Assembly: GCA_946811695.1 (NCBI GenBank)
Contig: OX328125.1
Location: 111,953,363-112,017,362 of the forward strand
Source of the DNA: Gonocerus acuteangulatus
Lineage: Eukaryota > Arthropoda > Insecta > Hemiptera > Coreidae
DNA length: 64,000 nt
Direction of reading: 5' to 3'
The first letter of the stretch is position 1, and every line of letters starts with the position of its first letter. The position numbers were made by a program, and so were the translations under genes. This document shows, piece by piece, positions 1 through 10,200 of this stretch. Under the pieces are notes generated by a model. It had not been told where the DNA came from, did no database searches, and saw only the letters and a list, made by a program, of their open reading frames with translations.

Positions 1-180
1 TATATATATATATATATATGTATATTTTGTTTTAAATTGCATCGCTGGGTATCACATGTATGTATGGAACGGCTTCTTTCTCTAGCGGTGTCGCTCCTCT
101 CTCCATCGCAATATTTCGTCGGGTTCATCTCCGACTTCTTCAGGCTGCTATGTGTCGTCCTCGGTGGTTATCAAGGGAAT

Positions 181-182
<2 letters not shown>
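1..182 (-). mobile_element. Penelope-like element (PLE) 3' terminal repeat, minus-strand copy
   Basis: Bases 66-180 are an exact-length (115 bp) inverted copy of 5193-5307, the 3' end of the plus-strand PLE fragment downstream. The block carries a hammerhead-like motif (108-144, minus) and abuts a (TA)n run at 1-19. It directly follows the poly(A) tail of the Jockey-type LINE when read on the minus strand, so it is the continuation of a PLE copy that the LINE interrupts. The GIY-YIG part expected between the RT (4580-4772) and this end is missing. Confidence 0.75.
108..144 (-). ncRNA. minimal hammerhead ribozyme motif (type I, PLE)
   Basis: Read on the minus strand: CTGAAGA core, a stem II of GTCGG paired with CCGAC, then GAAA and TATT. 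This has the layout CUGANGA - stem II - GAAA - NNUH of the minimalist hammerheads described in PLE terminal repeats, in which stem III is almost absent and dimers are thought to be active. Identical to the copy at 5229-5265 on the other strand. Activity is not shown. Confidence 0.6.
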
Positions 183-227
<45 letters not shown>

Positions 228-621
228 CCCCCTAAACCCCACTTAAGAGAAAAGATAAATAAAAAAAACATGCAAGGAAGGGCATGATGAAAACGAAAGT
301 GAAAGAAAAACGTGCAGAAAAGCAAAAGAAAACTAAGGACCTCGAACGCAACAGGCGTGCGTAAGGGCCACAGGTAGAGGGAGGAGGTGTCCTTATTCTG
401 CATTAATGCACTTGAAGGCGGTAAGTAAAGGAGAAAAAGGTGTAGGATTCCCAAAGGGAGGTATGTGTAATGTGCTGTGTGGGGCACAGCGATAGAGGAG
501 GAGGTAAAACGAAAGATAGTCGGAGAGTAGGAGAAAGAAGAAAGGGGAAGAAGGTCAGTTAGACTGTCTTAAGTGTTATGTGTCAGTGCAGCTTGTTTTG
601 TTGGGTTGTTCCTAACGTTAT

Positions 622-3284
622 CTAAAATGTGTTATGTTCTAGTACGTCTACTAGTCGTCGTGTGAACTCAGTTGGTCCTTGCCAGCGTCCTGGTCGTCCA
701 GGTGGTGTGATGTCGTTAAAAAGTGGATTGTCATGGTACTTAAGTCCGTCAAAGAATTTGATGTGACGTCGTTTTATGAATTCTGAAACTGTAGGGAGTT
801 CTAAGAGTTTGTGTAAGTCTGGGGCTTTGAGTTTATTGTGTGAGGTGCTCCGTGTGACTGTTTTGAGTATTCGGTTCTGAAAAGATTGTAGTGTTCTGAG
901 TATGGTGGGGTTCAGAAACCGAAAGAGTGGTGTGCCGTATAGAAGTGCCGGTCGTAAGACTCCTTTGTATATGAGTAGCTTCAGTCTGAGTGAGAGGTTT
1001 GATGAATTGAGTAAGTAACCAAGAGAGCGGGCTTTCGTCCTGACAAGCTTTAGCTTCTTGGTAAAGTGTGTGTGAAAACTGAGGTGTGTTCCTAAGTGTA
1101 TCCCCAAGTAATTGATATGTCTTTTTAACTTGTTTCTTTTGTTTCTAACCGTGAAATACTTGGGGCGTGCTCGTGTTGAATTGCCATGAAAGGCGAAGAG
1201 TAGTGCGTCTGTCTTGGTCGGGTTAACTGTGATGTGTATTCGTCGCAGTTCGTCTACTACGTCTGCGCAAACCTCTTCAGCTTGTTTTAATGCCTTTGAA
1301 TGTGACATGGATGTGCTGTATATCGCGATATCGTCGGCATATGCGGCTATTTTTGTGTTTGGGTACTGTTCACCGACGATTTCTGATATGTAGATGGAAA
1401 AGAGTGTGGGTGCGAGTACTGACCCCTGTGGTACACCGCAGGGGATTGGGTGTGTGCTGGAGAGGCTTGCCCCTACCCTAACCGTCATAGTACGTCCGTA
1501 TAGGAAAGAGTGTATTGTGTTATAGAGTTGTTCTGGACATCCGTACGTTCTAAGTTGCTGCATAAGTATATTATGTGAAACTGAGTCAAAAGCTTTCGTA
1601 CAGTCAATCGATATGAGTGCTGTAGTCCGGTTCATGAGCATGTTGTTTGTGATGTGTGATTGGAGCCTTACTAGCTGGTGTTCTGAACTGTGTGCAGGGC
1701 GGAAGCCGAACTGCTCAGCAGGGATAATATCCTCCTCTGCGCAAAAGTCTTTAAGATATCTCAGTATAATCTTTTCATACACTTTTGATAGATGAGGCAG
1801 TAGGCTTATGGGTCTGTAGTGTTCAGGTGTATCGCCCTTTTTGTTGGGTTTGAGCAGTGGTGTGATTATAGCGTGTCTCCAGTGTTCGGGGAAGTGTCTG
1901 AGGCGGAGGCATGTGTTATAGATGTGTACGAGATAGTGTAGTCCTTTTCTCGGTAACTGTTTAAGTAATATGTACTGAAGTCTGTCATGTCCTGGGGATT
2001 TATTCCCTCGTCTGTCTGAGTATGGCTGTCAGTTGTTTTGGTGAGACGTACATGTAATTATCTTGTAGTGTAAGTCTGTATTCAGGTGTACGGTCTTTGT
2101 TGCGAGTTTGAGCGTCTTGTGTGTAGTAAGTAGCGAGTATGTCCGCCTGGTCTTTTTCGTCTAGTAGCGTATCTTGTCTGTGTATTTTTACTGTGTTAGT
2201 CTTTTGCGTGCGTGTTCGTATGAGCCTCCAGAATTGCCTAAAGTCACCATGTGTCTGCCTGAGTTTCTCATGCCACATGGACGTCTTCCATTGTGACATG
2301 AGTGTGCGTATTTGTGTAGTGAGTGAGTTTAGTGCAGTTTTATAATGCCTATCTCGTGTTCTGTACCAGATGTTTTTGATATTGTTTCTTTGTTTGATCA
2401 GTGTGAGAATGTGTTGTGGTGGTTTCCTAAGATTTGGAGGTGCTGGCGCGAACTTAGGAATGCTCGAGTCGGCCGCGAAGGTGATTGTGTCTGTGAACTG
2501 TTTAATGGCCTCGTCGAGAATTTGTGTGTCGTGTATGGGTGTGATAGGGGGGGGTGTGCTCGTGTATGAGGTGTTTGTATTTGTGCCAGTCTGCCTTACT
2601 GTAGTGGTAGTTTGTGGCTGTGGGTGTGGTGATGTGCCCGTTTAATTCGTATAAGACCGGCCTGTGGTCTGATGTAATAAAATCGAGTGCAGTGCACGCG
2701 GTTATTACGTGTGGTTGTCGCGTAACTAACAAGTCAATCGTTGAAGTCATGCTGGGATCTGCGAAGTGTCTGAATGTGTGTGTGCCTGGGTGTATGACTG
2801 TCAGGGGGTATTTAGTCAACTTAGTCCCTGCGGGGTTGTTTTTCGTATTATGCCAGGCAGTGTGTCTAGCGTTCAGGTCACCTATGAGTATGTGTCGTCT
2901 GTCTGTCGAAGTTTCTGAAAGGAGAAGTCCCAGTCGTGAAAGTCGTCCTCTCGGTCTCGGATAGTATGCGGTCAGTTTGTACGTCTTGTTCAGTTTTACT
3001 ATAATTGTCAGAACAAAATTGTATTCGTCTGGGTCTATGATTGGGTCTATCCGTTGATAGCGTGTGCCGTGTCGAAGGCCGATGGCGACTCCACCGGCTA
3101 GTGTATTGTCCATGTCGTGCCGGAGAAGTGTATAGCCTTGAAAGTGTGCGTAACTACCTCTGGTCAGTCGTGTGTCGGTTAGTATGAATACTGTGGGCTG
3201 TATTTGTCGTAGAAGTAAGTCCACGTCTTGTAGTTTTGGAGTAAGTCCGTTTGTGTTAAGATTTAGTATGGTGTGTCCAGTCAT
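622..3284 (-). pseudogene. LINE ORF2: AP-endonuclease / reverse transcriptase, frameshifted
   Basis: ORF2 would nick target DNA and reverse-transcribe the element RNA at the nick. Three blocks in changing frames make it up. 3284 to about 2550 is the endonuclease, with NTNG near the start, GDLNARH, STIDLLV and SDHRPV; the usual catalytic ET motif reads as TDTRL here. About 2545 to 2000 is the linker. About 2008 to 622 is the RT, with HYRPISLLP, FGFRPAHS, a DCTKAFDSVSH block, GVPQGSVLAP and the catalytic YADD, ending in a normal stop. Frameshifts fall at the eight-base G run near 2546-2553 and near 2005. No RNase H domain is seen, as usual for Jockey. ORF1 ends within a few bases of the ORF2 start (3281/3284). 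Confidence 0.88.
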
Positions 3285-4525
3285 TTTGTCGAGATCAGTT
3301 TAGTCATGAGTTCTACTAGTGAGCGTACTTGTGACATGAGCATGGACATCATGTCAGTCATTGTGTTAGTGAGTCGTTCTACCCATGCTGGTGTTCCGTC
3401 ACTTGTGTGTTGTTGTGGTGTGTTATGTGTAGGTAATTGGTAAGTGGGTGGTGTTGGTGGAGTGAGTAACAGAGCTGGTCGGGGGTTTTGTTGTGGGTGG
3501 AAGTGCTTGTGTGGGTGGTGGAGGGGGTAATTGTGATGTGTGTCCTGTGAATGCGTTTGAGTAGCTGAAGCCAGGGTCAACTGTGCGATATGTGCGTGTT
3601 TGTATGTTAGCCGGGGGGCCTACTATAGTCTGGCGGGCTGTTCGGCTCTTCTCAAGGAGTTCGTGCTGTACATTGCCTGTAGGAGGCGGGATGCTGTTCA
3701 CCGCAGTTGGTGAATTTTAGGGCGTTTTGGACTCGATCACAATCCTTGGATGTGTGGTTTTTGCCACAGCGAAAACAGCGCTCGCGGAGATTACAATTGT
3801 TTTTGGTGTGCCCGAAGCGCTGACACCTAAAACACTGGGAGATGCCTTTGTCCTCCCTGTAGGGTTTAAAGTGAATTTTTATTTGATCGATCGAGGTAAT
3901 CGATTTGAGGTGTGATGGGTTAAACTTGTGCGAAAAGGTACAAAGAAGAGGGGAAATGGGGACCCTAGTACCGTCGGTTTGAGTCTTGCTCATTCTTTTC
4001 ACGGACACGATATGTTCCGTGTTGGGCTGCGCGGCAATGTTGTCCAGCAGGTGGTCTGAGTCCAGCCCGAGGAGTACGAATAGTTGATTTTTAGGGGAGC
4101 CCTTCGGTGTGTAGGTGAAAAATTGTGTCTTGTTATTTGTCAGTTGTTTTCTAATGAGTTCATGAGTCTTGATGTCTTGGGCAAATATTTTGTTCCCGGT
4201 TTTACAGCGTTGTACAGTATAATTCTTGCAACCGGCTGTGTTAAGTTTTCTAATGAGGCTGTTTGCGTCCGTGTAGTGAGGGGGCAATACTATTGGTGGG
4301 GGCTTAATCTTGGTCAGAGGTTCGTACTTGTTATGTGTAGGGATCGGGGGTGGTGTGTTGGTGGTGTTCTGGGGTTTTGGCGTAACCTTCCTTTGTTTAT
4401 GCCTTTTTAGTTTAACCTCGGTAAAAATTTCACTATCGGTGCCCGTTTCACTATCTGAGCTAGAAACTATAGGACGTTTGTGGGGGGAGGGCAGGGAAAT
4501 CTACTGTGTCTACTCCCTGCTCCAT
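3281..4525 (-). pseudogene. LINE ORF1: Gag-like RNA-binding protein with CCHC knuckles, frameshifted
   Basis: ORF1 of Jockey-type LINEs packages the element RNA. Starting at the ATG at 4525-4523, a short N-terminus is followed by a frameshift at the C/G run near 4480-4490. A basic, Ser/Asp-rich and Pro-rich segment then leads into the conserved Gag-like region (about 4287 to 3652). Three zinc knuckles follow: CX2CX4HX4C, CX2CX3HX4C, and a third reading FTNCGEQH where the first Cys is replaced by Phe. A further frameshift at about 3660-3700 and another at about 3550 separate the Pro/Thr/Gln-rich tail. The product would not be full length. Confidence 0.8.
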
Positions 4526-4579
4526 GGGAGATTCTGGGGCGAAGAGTTTTTCTAATTCTTCTGAAGTGAGTGTCCTGCT

Positions 4580-4772
4580 GCCAAATTGCGAGAACATCGT
4601 CCACATATCTTAGCCAGAGCTTCGGTTTGTGTTCGGTCTTCTCCATTAACCGCCTTTCAAAGTCCTCCATGAAAATATCGGCCACAACTGGTGAGAGGCG
4701 GCTGCCCATGGCCACGCCATCCTTCTGCTGGTACAGGACTCCTCTGTATTGGAAGTAGCACGAAGCCAGCAC
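4580..4772 (-). pseudogene. Penelope-like reverse transcriptase fragment (minus strand)
   Basis: The minus-strand reading frame contains FQYRGVLYQQKDGVAMGS, then SPVVADIFM, then RYVDDVLAIW. These are the consecutive RT motifs of Penelope-like elements, including the catalytic YVDD. The frame ends where Jockey-type sequence begins, and its 5' side meets, head to head, another PLE piece on the opposite strand at about 4750-4772. It is a truncated relic. Confidence 0.85.
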
Positions 4773-5062
4773 AAGGACAACACGCTGCTAACTACAGGCT
4801 GGGGCGCACCAAAACTTCTGCGGTGGCAACACACGGAGAACAGTGCCCCAGGCAAGTATTATTCGACCGAGCCAAGACCCTAGCCAAGGAAACCAGCTTG
4901 ACAAGGAGACTAATTAGAGAAGCCATCGAAATACATAAGCATCCAATAAACTTCAATAGGGAAGATGGCCTCATCCTACCGGACATTTGGCGGCCCATCC
5001 TTAAGAATATAGAGGAGAAAACAGGGACTCAAGACGACCAGCGCCCCACACGGACCAACTGA
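4750..5062 (+). pseudogene. Penelope-like element C-terminal (post-GIY-YIG) coding fragment (plus strand)
   Basis: The plus-strand frame ends at the TGA at 5060-5062. It contains FDRAKTLAKETSLTRRLIRE, then EIHKHPINFNREDGLILP and a terminal WRPIL. This matches the conserved C-terminal tail of GIY-YIG-bearing Penelope elements, where Arg/Glu-rich helices precede an NREDGL.LP.W motif. The RT is absent on this strand; the copy begins at the inverted junction with the minus-strand RT fragment. Confidence 0.75.
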
Positions 5063-5305
5063 CGAACTACAGACGACGGACGAACGACGAAGACAGCCCT
5101 CGAGCCCTATTGGCCCACGGACCCCCTACACCATTGGCCCGCATAGTCTACCGAAGCAGGGCTATAAAGGAGGGAAAATCCGGGAAAAATTCATTCCCTT
5201 GATAACCACCGAGGACGACACATAGCAGCCTGAAGAAGTCGGAGATGAACCCGACGAAATATTGCGATGGAGAGAGGAGCGACACCGCTGGAGAAAGAAG
5301 CCGTT

Positions 5306-5307
<2 letters not shown>
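5063..5307 (+). mobile_element. PLE 3' non-coding end (plus-strand copy)
   Basis: This is the 3' UTR and terminal repeat of the plus-strand PLE fragment. 5193-5307 matches 66-180 in inverted orientation. It carries the hammerhead-like motif 5229-5265 and ends exactly at a (TA)n microsatellite. Confidence 0.75.
5229..5265 (+). ncRNA. minimal hammerhead ribozyme motif (type I, PLE)
   Basis: CTGAAGA at 5230-5236, stem II GTCGG/CCGAC closing at 5255, GAAA at 5256-5259, then TATT. The core residues of the CUGANGA...GAAA...UH consensus are all present. Exact inverted copy at 108-144. Confidence 0.6.

Positions 5308-5355
<48 letters not shown>
5308..5355. repeat. (TA)n microsatellite
   Basis: About 24 TA units, abutting the PLE 3' end. 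It produces false tyrosine/isoleucine ORFs on both strands. The following 5356-5495 is AT-rich with nothing recognised. Confidence 0.97.
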
Positions 5356-5358
<3 letters not shown>

Positions 5359-5495
5359 GTATGTATATTGTTTATGTTCCCTCCTTTTCAATTTATTTTT
5401 GTTTACATTTTTTTCTTTATAGCATTAAATACACTTCTTTTTATCATGTTTTGGTTGGTGAAAATTATTTATTCTTTTCTGAAATTTCATTTGAA

Positions 5496-5690
5496 ATGGA
5501 TCTCCCAAGAGACCACATACGCCATGTTATGCTTTTAGAATTCGATAATGGAGAAAATGCTGCTTCAACTCATTGAAAACTTGTAAAAATATATGGCGAA
5601 AATGTCATTAGTGAGCGACAAGTGCATCGGTGGTTTGAACGATTTTGAGCGGGAAACCGCAAGCTTGAAGATGAGGCTCGTACAGGTAAT
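5496..5690 (+). pseudogene. mariner-like transposase N-terminal fragment
   Basis: From the ATG at 5496 the frame reads MDLPRDHIRHVMLLEFDNGE, has a stop at about 5572, and continues in the same frame with KIYGENVISERQVHRWFERF, then another stop and LEDEARTG. This is the N-terminal helix-turn-helix region of mariner transposases (the E-R-x-x-x-R-W-F-x-R-F and LEDE blocks). No catalytic domain follows: 5700-5940 is AT-rich with no recognised feature. Confidence 0.75.
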
Positions 5691-5942
5691 CAAAACTCTA
5701 AACAATACCATAAAAATCAGGCAAATCGGTTATAAGACACTTTCTTATGTGATGTGTTAATTAACAAAAAAAGTTTAGCAAATAAGCAGTAGTTTTATAC
5801 AGAGGTTAGTTAAGAGTAAAACAAATTATTGAAGAAACCAAGTAAAATATATTTCAAATATAAGCGCCACTAGTTTAAATACATTGAATTTCACATTAGA
5901 TACATCGTACAGCATAAATATGAAATTTGTAGTGAACTGGGT

Positions 5943-6239
5943 GTGTTCCGAAAGTAATGCTATTGAATTTCCCGTGCCGCTTTATTGGTCGGAGTAGGAT
6001 CGGTCAACTTGGGGTAGGTGGAGGAAGCTCAAAGCTTTGCTGCGAAAGAGGTCTGAGTGCTCTCCAAGCTTTGAAAACAGCTGGATGTCAGTTTTTGTAA
6101 TATGGAACAATATTACGCGAATCAGTTATGTACTAAACTGAGAAAATCTTTTGATGAGACTAAAAAAATGATTTGTTAGGCTTACTGGGAGTCTTCTCTG
6201 TCTTATTCTCAAGTTTTGAGGTGGCTAACAACGATTTTT
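5943..6239 (+). pseudogene. second mariner-like fragment (terminal repeat plus transposase N-terminus)
   Basis: It begins with a mariner-type terminus (GTGTTCCGAAAGTAATGC) and a 5' leader. An ATG at 6102 opens MEQYYANQLCTKLRKSFDET, an in-frame stop, then a block containing SYSQVLRW. This is the N-terminal domain of a different mariner lineage from that at 5496. The sequence is lost after about 6239. Confidence 0.7.
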
Positions 6240-6288
6240 GGGTGGGTTATGTACAGGTTTTCACCCTCTTCTGTTATGAAGTCAGCCT

Positions 6289-6335
6289 TATAAGCGGGGT
6301 TCCCCCCATGGAGGAAGGGAAGAACCGCACTAAAA
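6289..6335 (-). mobile_element. Helentron-like family, isolated 5' terminal hairpin
   Basis: CTTATAAGCGGGGTTCC followed by a GGAAGGG...GAACCGC arm matches the 5' terminal hairpin of the family seen in full at 60565-63639 (same orientation, compare 63598-63639). Only this end remains. Confidence 0.6.
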
Positions 6336-7011
6336 AGTAAGGTAGTAGAGGAAAGGGGCAAAAATAAAACATTAACTAATATGCAATTTTTTAACATTTA
6401 TTTTTTAAAAAAAAAGTATTTCTGTATACACACAAAATGAAATTTTAGTTCAATCAACTAATCTTTATTTTTTGATAATGAATATTGTAGGGTTCTATTT
6501 ATTTTCAAATCTTACAGCTAATTCTAACATCACAATTATAATAATTGAATTCATAGAACATTTAACCTCTTAAGAAAATACAAATCACTGTTTCTGATAA
6601 CTCAAGACTTATTGACTTGGAATCAGAGTCAATAAAGCAACTGATTGATCAAAACATTGAAATACAGATTGAAGTTCTTTCAATTGCATTTTAATTGAAA
6701 TCATCAATCAATTTTGTTTCATTGACAACATTATTTCTAATTTTATTATTTATTATTTTTCAATTTGCTACACTTCATCAGAAGTCGATGAGCTGTTCGA
6801 ATATAACAGGGGGACATCACATCACATTGTGGCATTTAAACGCAGTAGTTTCCTCAGTTCTTTTTAATGGTGCATAGAGTTCCATAACCATCATTGCCCC
6901 ACTATCATTATTCTTCATCAAGACAATTCCTGGGCACGCAGGCTTCTTCTGATACAACGATGATTGGAGTGATGAATTTTCACATCGTCCTATGAAGGAG
7001 TCCTAGCAATA
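6336..7011 (-). other. 3' flank / probable 3' UTR of GTPBP3
   Basis: AT-rich sequence without ORFs. On the minus strand, two overlapping AATAAA signals (6742-6754) lie about 260-270 nt after the GTPBP3 stop and are the best poly(A) signals. Further AATAAA matches occur near 6396 and 6465. Confidence 0.4.
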
Positions 7012-7249
7012 TTACTTCCCAATACAAAAGTCCCGAAAGATTACATCAAGAAGTTGCTCTGCTGATATTTTCCCTGTAAGCCTTCCAATGCAGTTCATCG
7101 CCTTTCTCAATTCTTCAGCACAAAGATCCACAGACATCTGGCGAGATTCCATTTCAATAAATCGATTCAAACAAGACAGACATTCTTCCAAGCAATACCG
7201 CTGGTAAGGTTTGCTGAAGCCCGCCTGAGCCCTTTTCGGATCTCCACAC
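7012..7249 (-). CDS. GTPBP3: GTPBP3 exon I (last, CIGK)
   Basis: Encodes [18 protein letters not shown] through [13 protein letters not shown] and TAA. Ends with the invariant MnmE C-terminus, whose Cys lies in the modification active site. Acceptor CCCCAG|GTGTGG. Confidence 0.93.
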
Positions 7250-10200
7250 CTGGGGAAAAAATGTGGAAAATGATATAATAAATCAATACCATAAAAATGT
7301 ATAGACCATAAATAAATATTTAGTATTTTCATAATTAAATAAATAATTATCTACTATATATTTGTCAAATACCTCTCACTCACACACTCACTCACTCACT
7401 CACTCACTCACTCACTGACCTATCATCTCCCAGCCCCAAACCACTTGACAGAAAATTTTGAAATTTTGCATGGACACTCCCTTTATAACGTAAACACTCG
7501 CTAAGAAAGGATTTTTTGATATTCAAATTTTTAAGTATTTTTAAAGGGGTTTAAAGTTTTAGTTAGTTAGAGCAGGCAAGCCTAGGCAGCATGCGTTGCT
7601 AGGACAATAACATGTTACCTGTTAACGTACTGTATCTATTTCATAATATTATTTTTCTTTGTGGTTAATTTTAACTATGATGGCAGACCTCTTGAATTAC
7701 TAGAAATAAACTGTGATTTTGCCCCTCATAGAGTTTACGTTATACCTGGTGATGGTCCATTTGAGGTAATAATATCCCAAACCCTTGCACAGCCTCCTCA
7801 TCCATCAACATCCCCAGTCAGAGCACTTGGTAATGATCGCGAATATAATGGGTGTTTCCAAATGACATATTTGAAACATAAATTTTTAAATTTTAACGTA
7901 CATTTATTATTGGCAACGAATTTTAACCTGTACTGGTTAAACTGCTGTTACTGATAACCTATAAATAACGGGATATCTCTACGTTATCTGTTACTGGTCC
8001 GGGGCGCCCCAATGTCAAGAAACATTATATTTTGATTACTTATCAATTGATGAATAACTAATAGTTTGACAGGAACCGTGCTGAAATTAACTGCACAAAA
8101 TTATATAGTAGCGTTAATTTTGATGATACATTATTTAACACAATAAAATAACTACTCATCTGCCGTAACGAAGCACGGGTATTCAGCTAGTTTAGTATAA
8201 AAATTATTTAGTATTTTATTTAGTTTTTTAGTATATAAATAATTATTTAGTATTTAAATTATTATTATTATTTAGTATTTATATTAGAGCTCTAATGCTA
8301 GGTAATGTTTTAATGTGCAAAATAAAAGAAAATATGAACATTATTAAAAATAACTGAATACCAGGTTCAAAATCGTATGATTCCAATTAATAGGAGTTTC
8401 AAAATTTTAATTAAGATAACGGGGCGCCACCATTATCCGCGCAATCGACAGTAGGATTTACCCCTCAAGAGAAATCAATCAATTCATGCTAAGCGACAAA
8501 CTTCTTTAAACAATCAACTTCTATAACCAAATTTAACAAATCCATTTTTCCCTTATTAACTAACTATTGAACTTGCACATGGACTTGAATTATTATTATT
8601 TATTATTGTTTACAGAACATATTGGTAGTGATTCTGTCACGAATTGGTATAAAATGTCATTATTATTAAAACCTTGATAAAGTAATCAAAAACATACAAT
8701 AGTATTGTGGAATAATAAATAAGATTCTATGACACACAGTAACATGCTAAATCCCTAGGTATAGCCTGTTCAGATAAACCCAGGGATTTAGGGGGCTATA
8801 GCAGACTATTTCAATGACAAAACAAAATAATAATTTACTCACAAATGTTTTAACTTAGTTGTCGTTTTTTTAAGTAAATTTTCTATTCCGTAGTCAGTTG
8901 TGCATGAGATTTCACAAACGTAACTCGAATCCCTTACATTTGGATGTATAATGTCAGTAGAAGATATCAGATCTACTTTATTCAGAACAATCATCCCTTG
9001 AGAATTTCCTACAGAACTGGCTACTTTTCCATCTAGAATCTCTCTCAAATTATCACACTGCAAAATCTGAGACTCAATTCCCAAGGACGTGATCCAGGCT
9101 TTAAAATATGTTTTGAATTCTTTCGAAGATATTGATTTTATATTTCTGTTTCGTGCCCATTCCATAAGAAGAGAAACATCCAAAATAAAAATGAGGAGAT
9201 CTGAAGCATCAGCACAGATAATAGCTCTAGAAATTCCTTCCGCTTCAACTGGGTCAGCTGGGTTTTCACGAAGTCCTATAATAAACCCAAATAATTAATT
9301 AGCCAATTTTTTTAAACCATTTAGAATTCACTTATAATGATTAAGTACATATAATAATGAATTGTATTTTAATGTCCACAGAAATACGACAACATGGATT
9401 TTATTTTTAGATATTTTCACTATCTGTCCCAAATAAAAAGCTACAATAAAAAAAGGAAAAATCTGATTTATTTTTTTATTAGCTAGTAAAGACAAGATGT
9501 AGTGTCTACATTTGAAAGGTTATCATATATTTTTAGTAAAAATTCAACATAAAAATTTGGATCAAATATTTTTTTAAGGTTAATAAACAAACAATACATA
9601 TGGATGTAGTCAGACAAAGTCATGAAGTATAGAAGGTGACTACAGTGATAGAATTATTAGGGTGACCGCAGTGATATGAGGGGAAAATTATTTCCCGAAT
9701 TTTATTAAAGGGAACTTTTCAATGTTATCTGTCTTTCCAGATTTTAAGGTAGTGAAAGTTTGAGCACGATTAGAGTATGTTAACGTGTGTTACTGGGCGC
9801 TGAAAGTTATAAAAATGTATGTGGGCCGACTAGCGGTATTAACAGGCATTATCTCCAAAACTTCCCGTTATTTTCTCATGATTAAATGTGAAATGAAAGG
9901 CAATGTTGTTCAGTGTTTTAATTGATGTATGTACTGTACATGTTCGTTGCTACTTGCCGAACTGAGCTATAACAGCGATTGTTATCAAATAGTAGCAATG
10001 AAGATACATAGAATATATATTACTTTCAATAATATTGCTTTTCATTTGACACATGAATTATGAGAAAATAACAGGAAGACCCAGAGATACTGCCCGTAAA
10101 TGCTGCTAGTCAGCCCACACATGTTTTTGTAACTTTGAGCACTCAGTGGCACGTGTTAGCATGCTCTAATCATGCTCAAACTTTCAATAACTTAAAATCT

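Larger units (their letters stand above)
183..4578 (-). mobile_element. Jockey-clade non-LTR retrotransposon (LINE), near full length, defective
   Basis: Read on the minus strand the element runs from a 5' junction near 4560-4585, through ORF1 (zinc-knuckle Gag-like) and ORF2 (AP-endonuclease plus reverse transcriptase), to a 3' UTR and a 45-nt poly(A) tail (the T run at 183-227). ORF order, triple CCHC knuckles in ORF1 and the RT sequence fit the Jockey clade. Both ORFs are split by frameshifts, some at C/G runs, so this copy cannot make full proteins. It interrupts a Penelope-like element: PLE RT sequence lies upstream and a PLE end lies after the poly(A). No target-site duplication is evident, because the two flanks come from different parts of the PLE. 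The start is approximate. Confidence 0.85.

Noticed and set aside
37..487. Overlapping ORFs with poly-Phe and poly-Lys stretches
   Set aside because: They read through the 45-nt LINE poly(A) tail and PLE end; no protein-like features.
5191..5576. Tyr/Ile-rich ORFs
   Set aside because: Translations of the (TA)n microsatellite plus flanks. Only the mariner part from 5496 is real coding ancestry.
7375..7420. CRISPR-like or regulatory CACT array
   Set aside because: Simple (CACT)n microsatellite inside a Helitron; no spacers.
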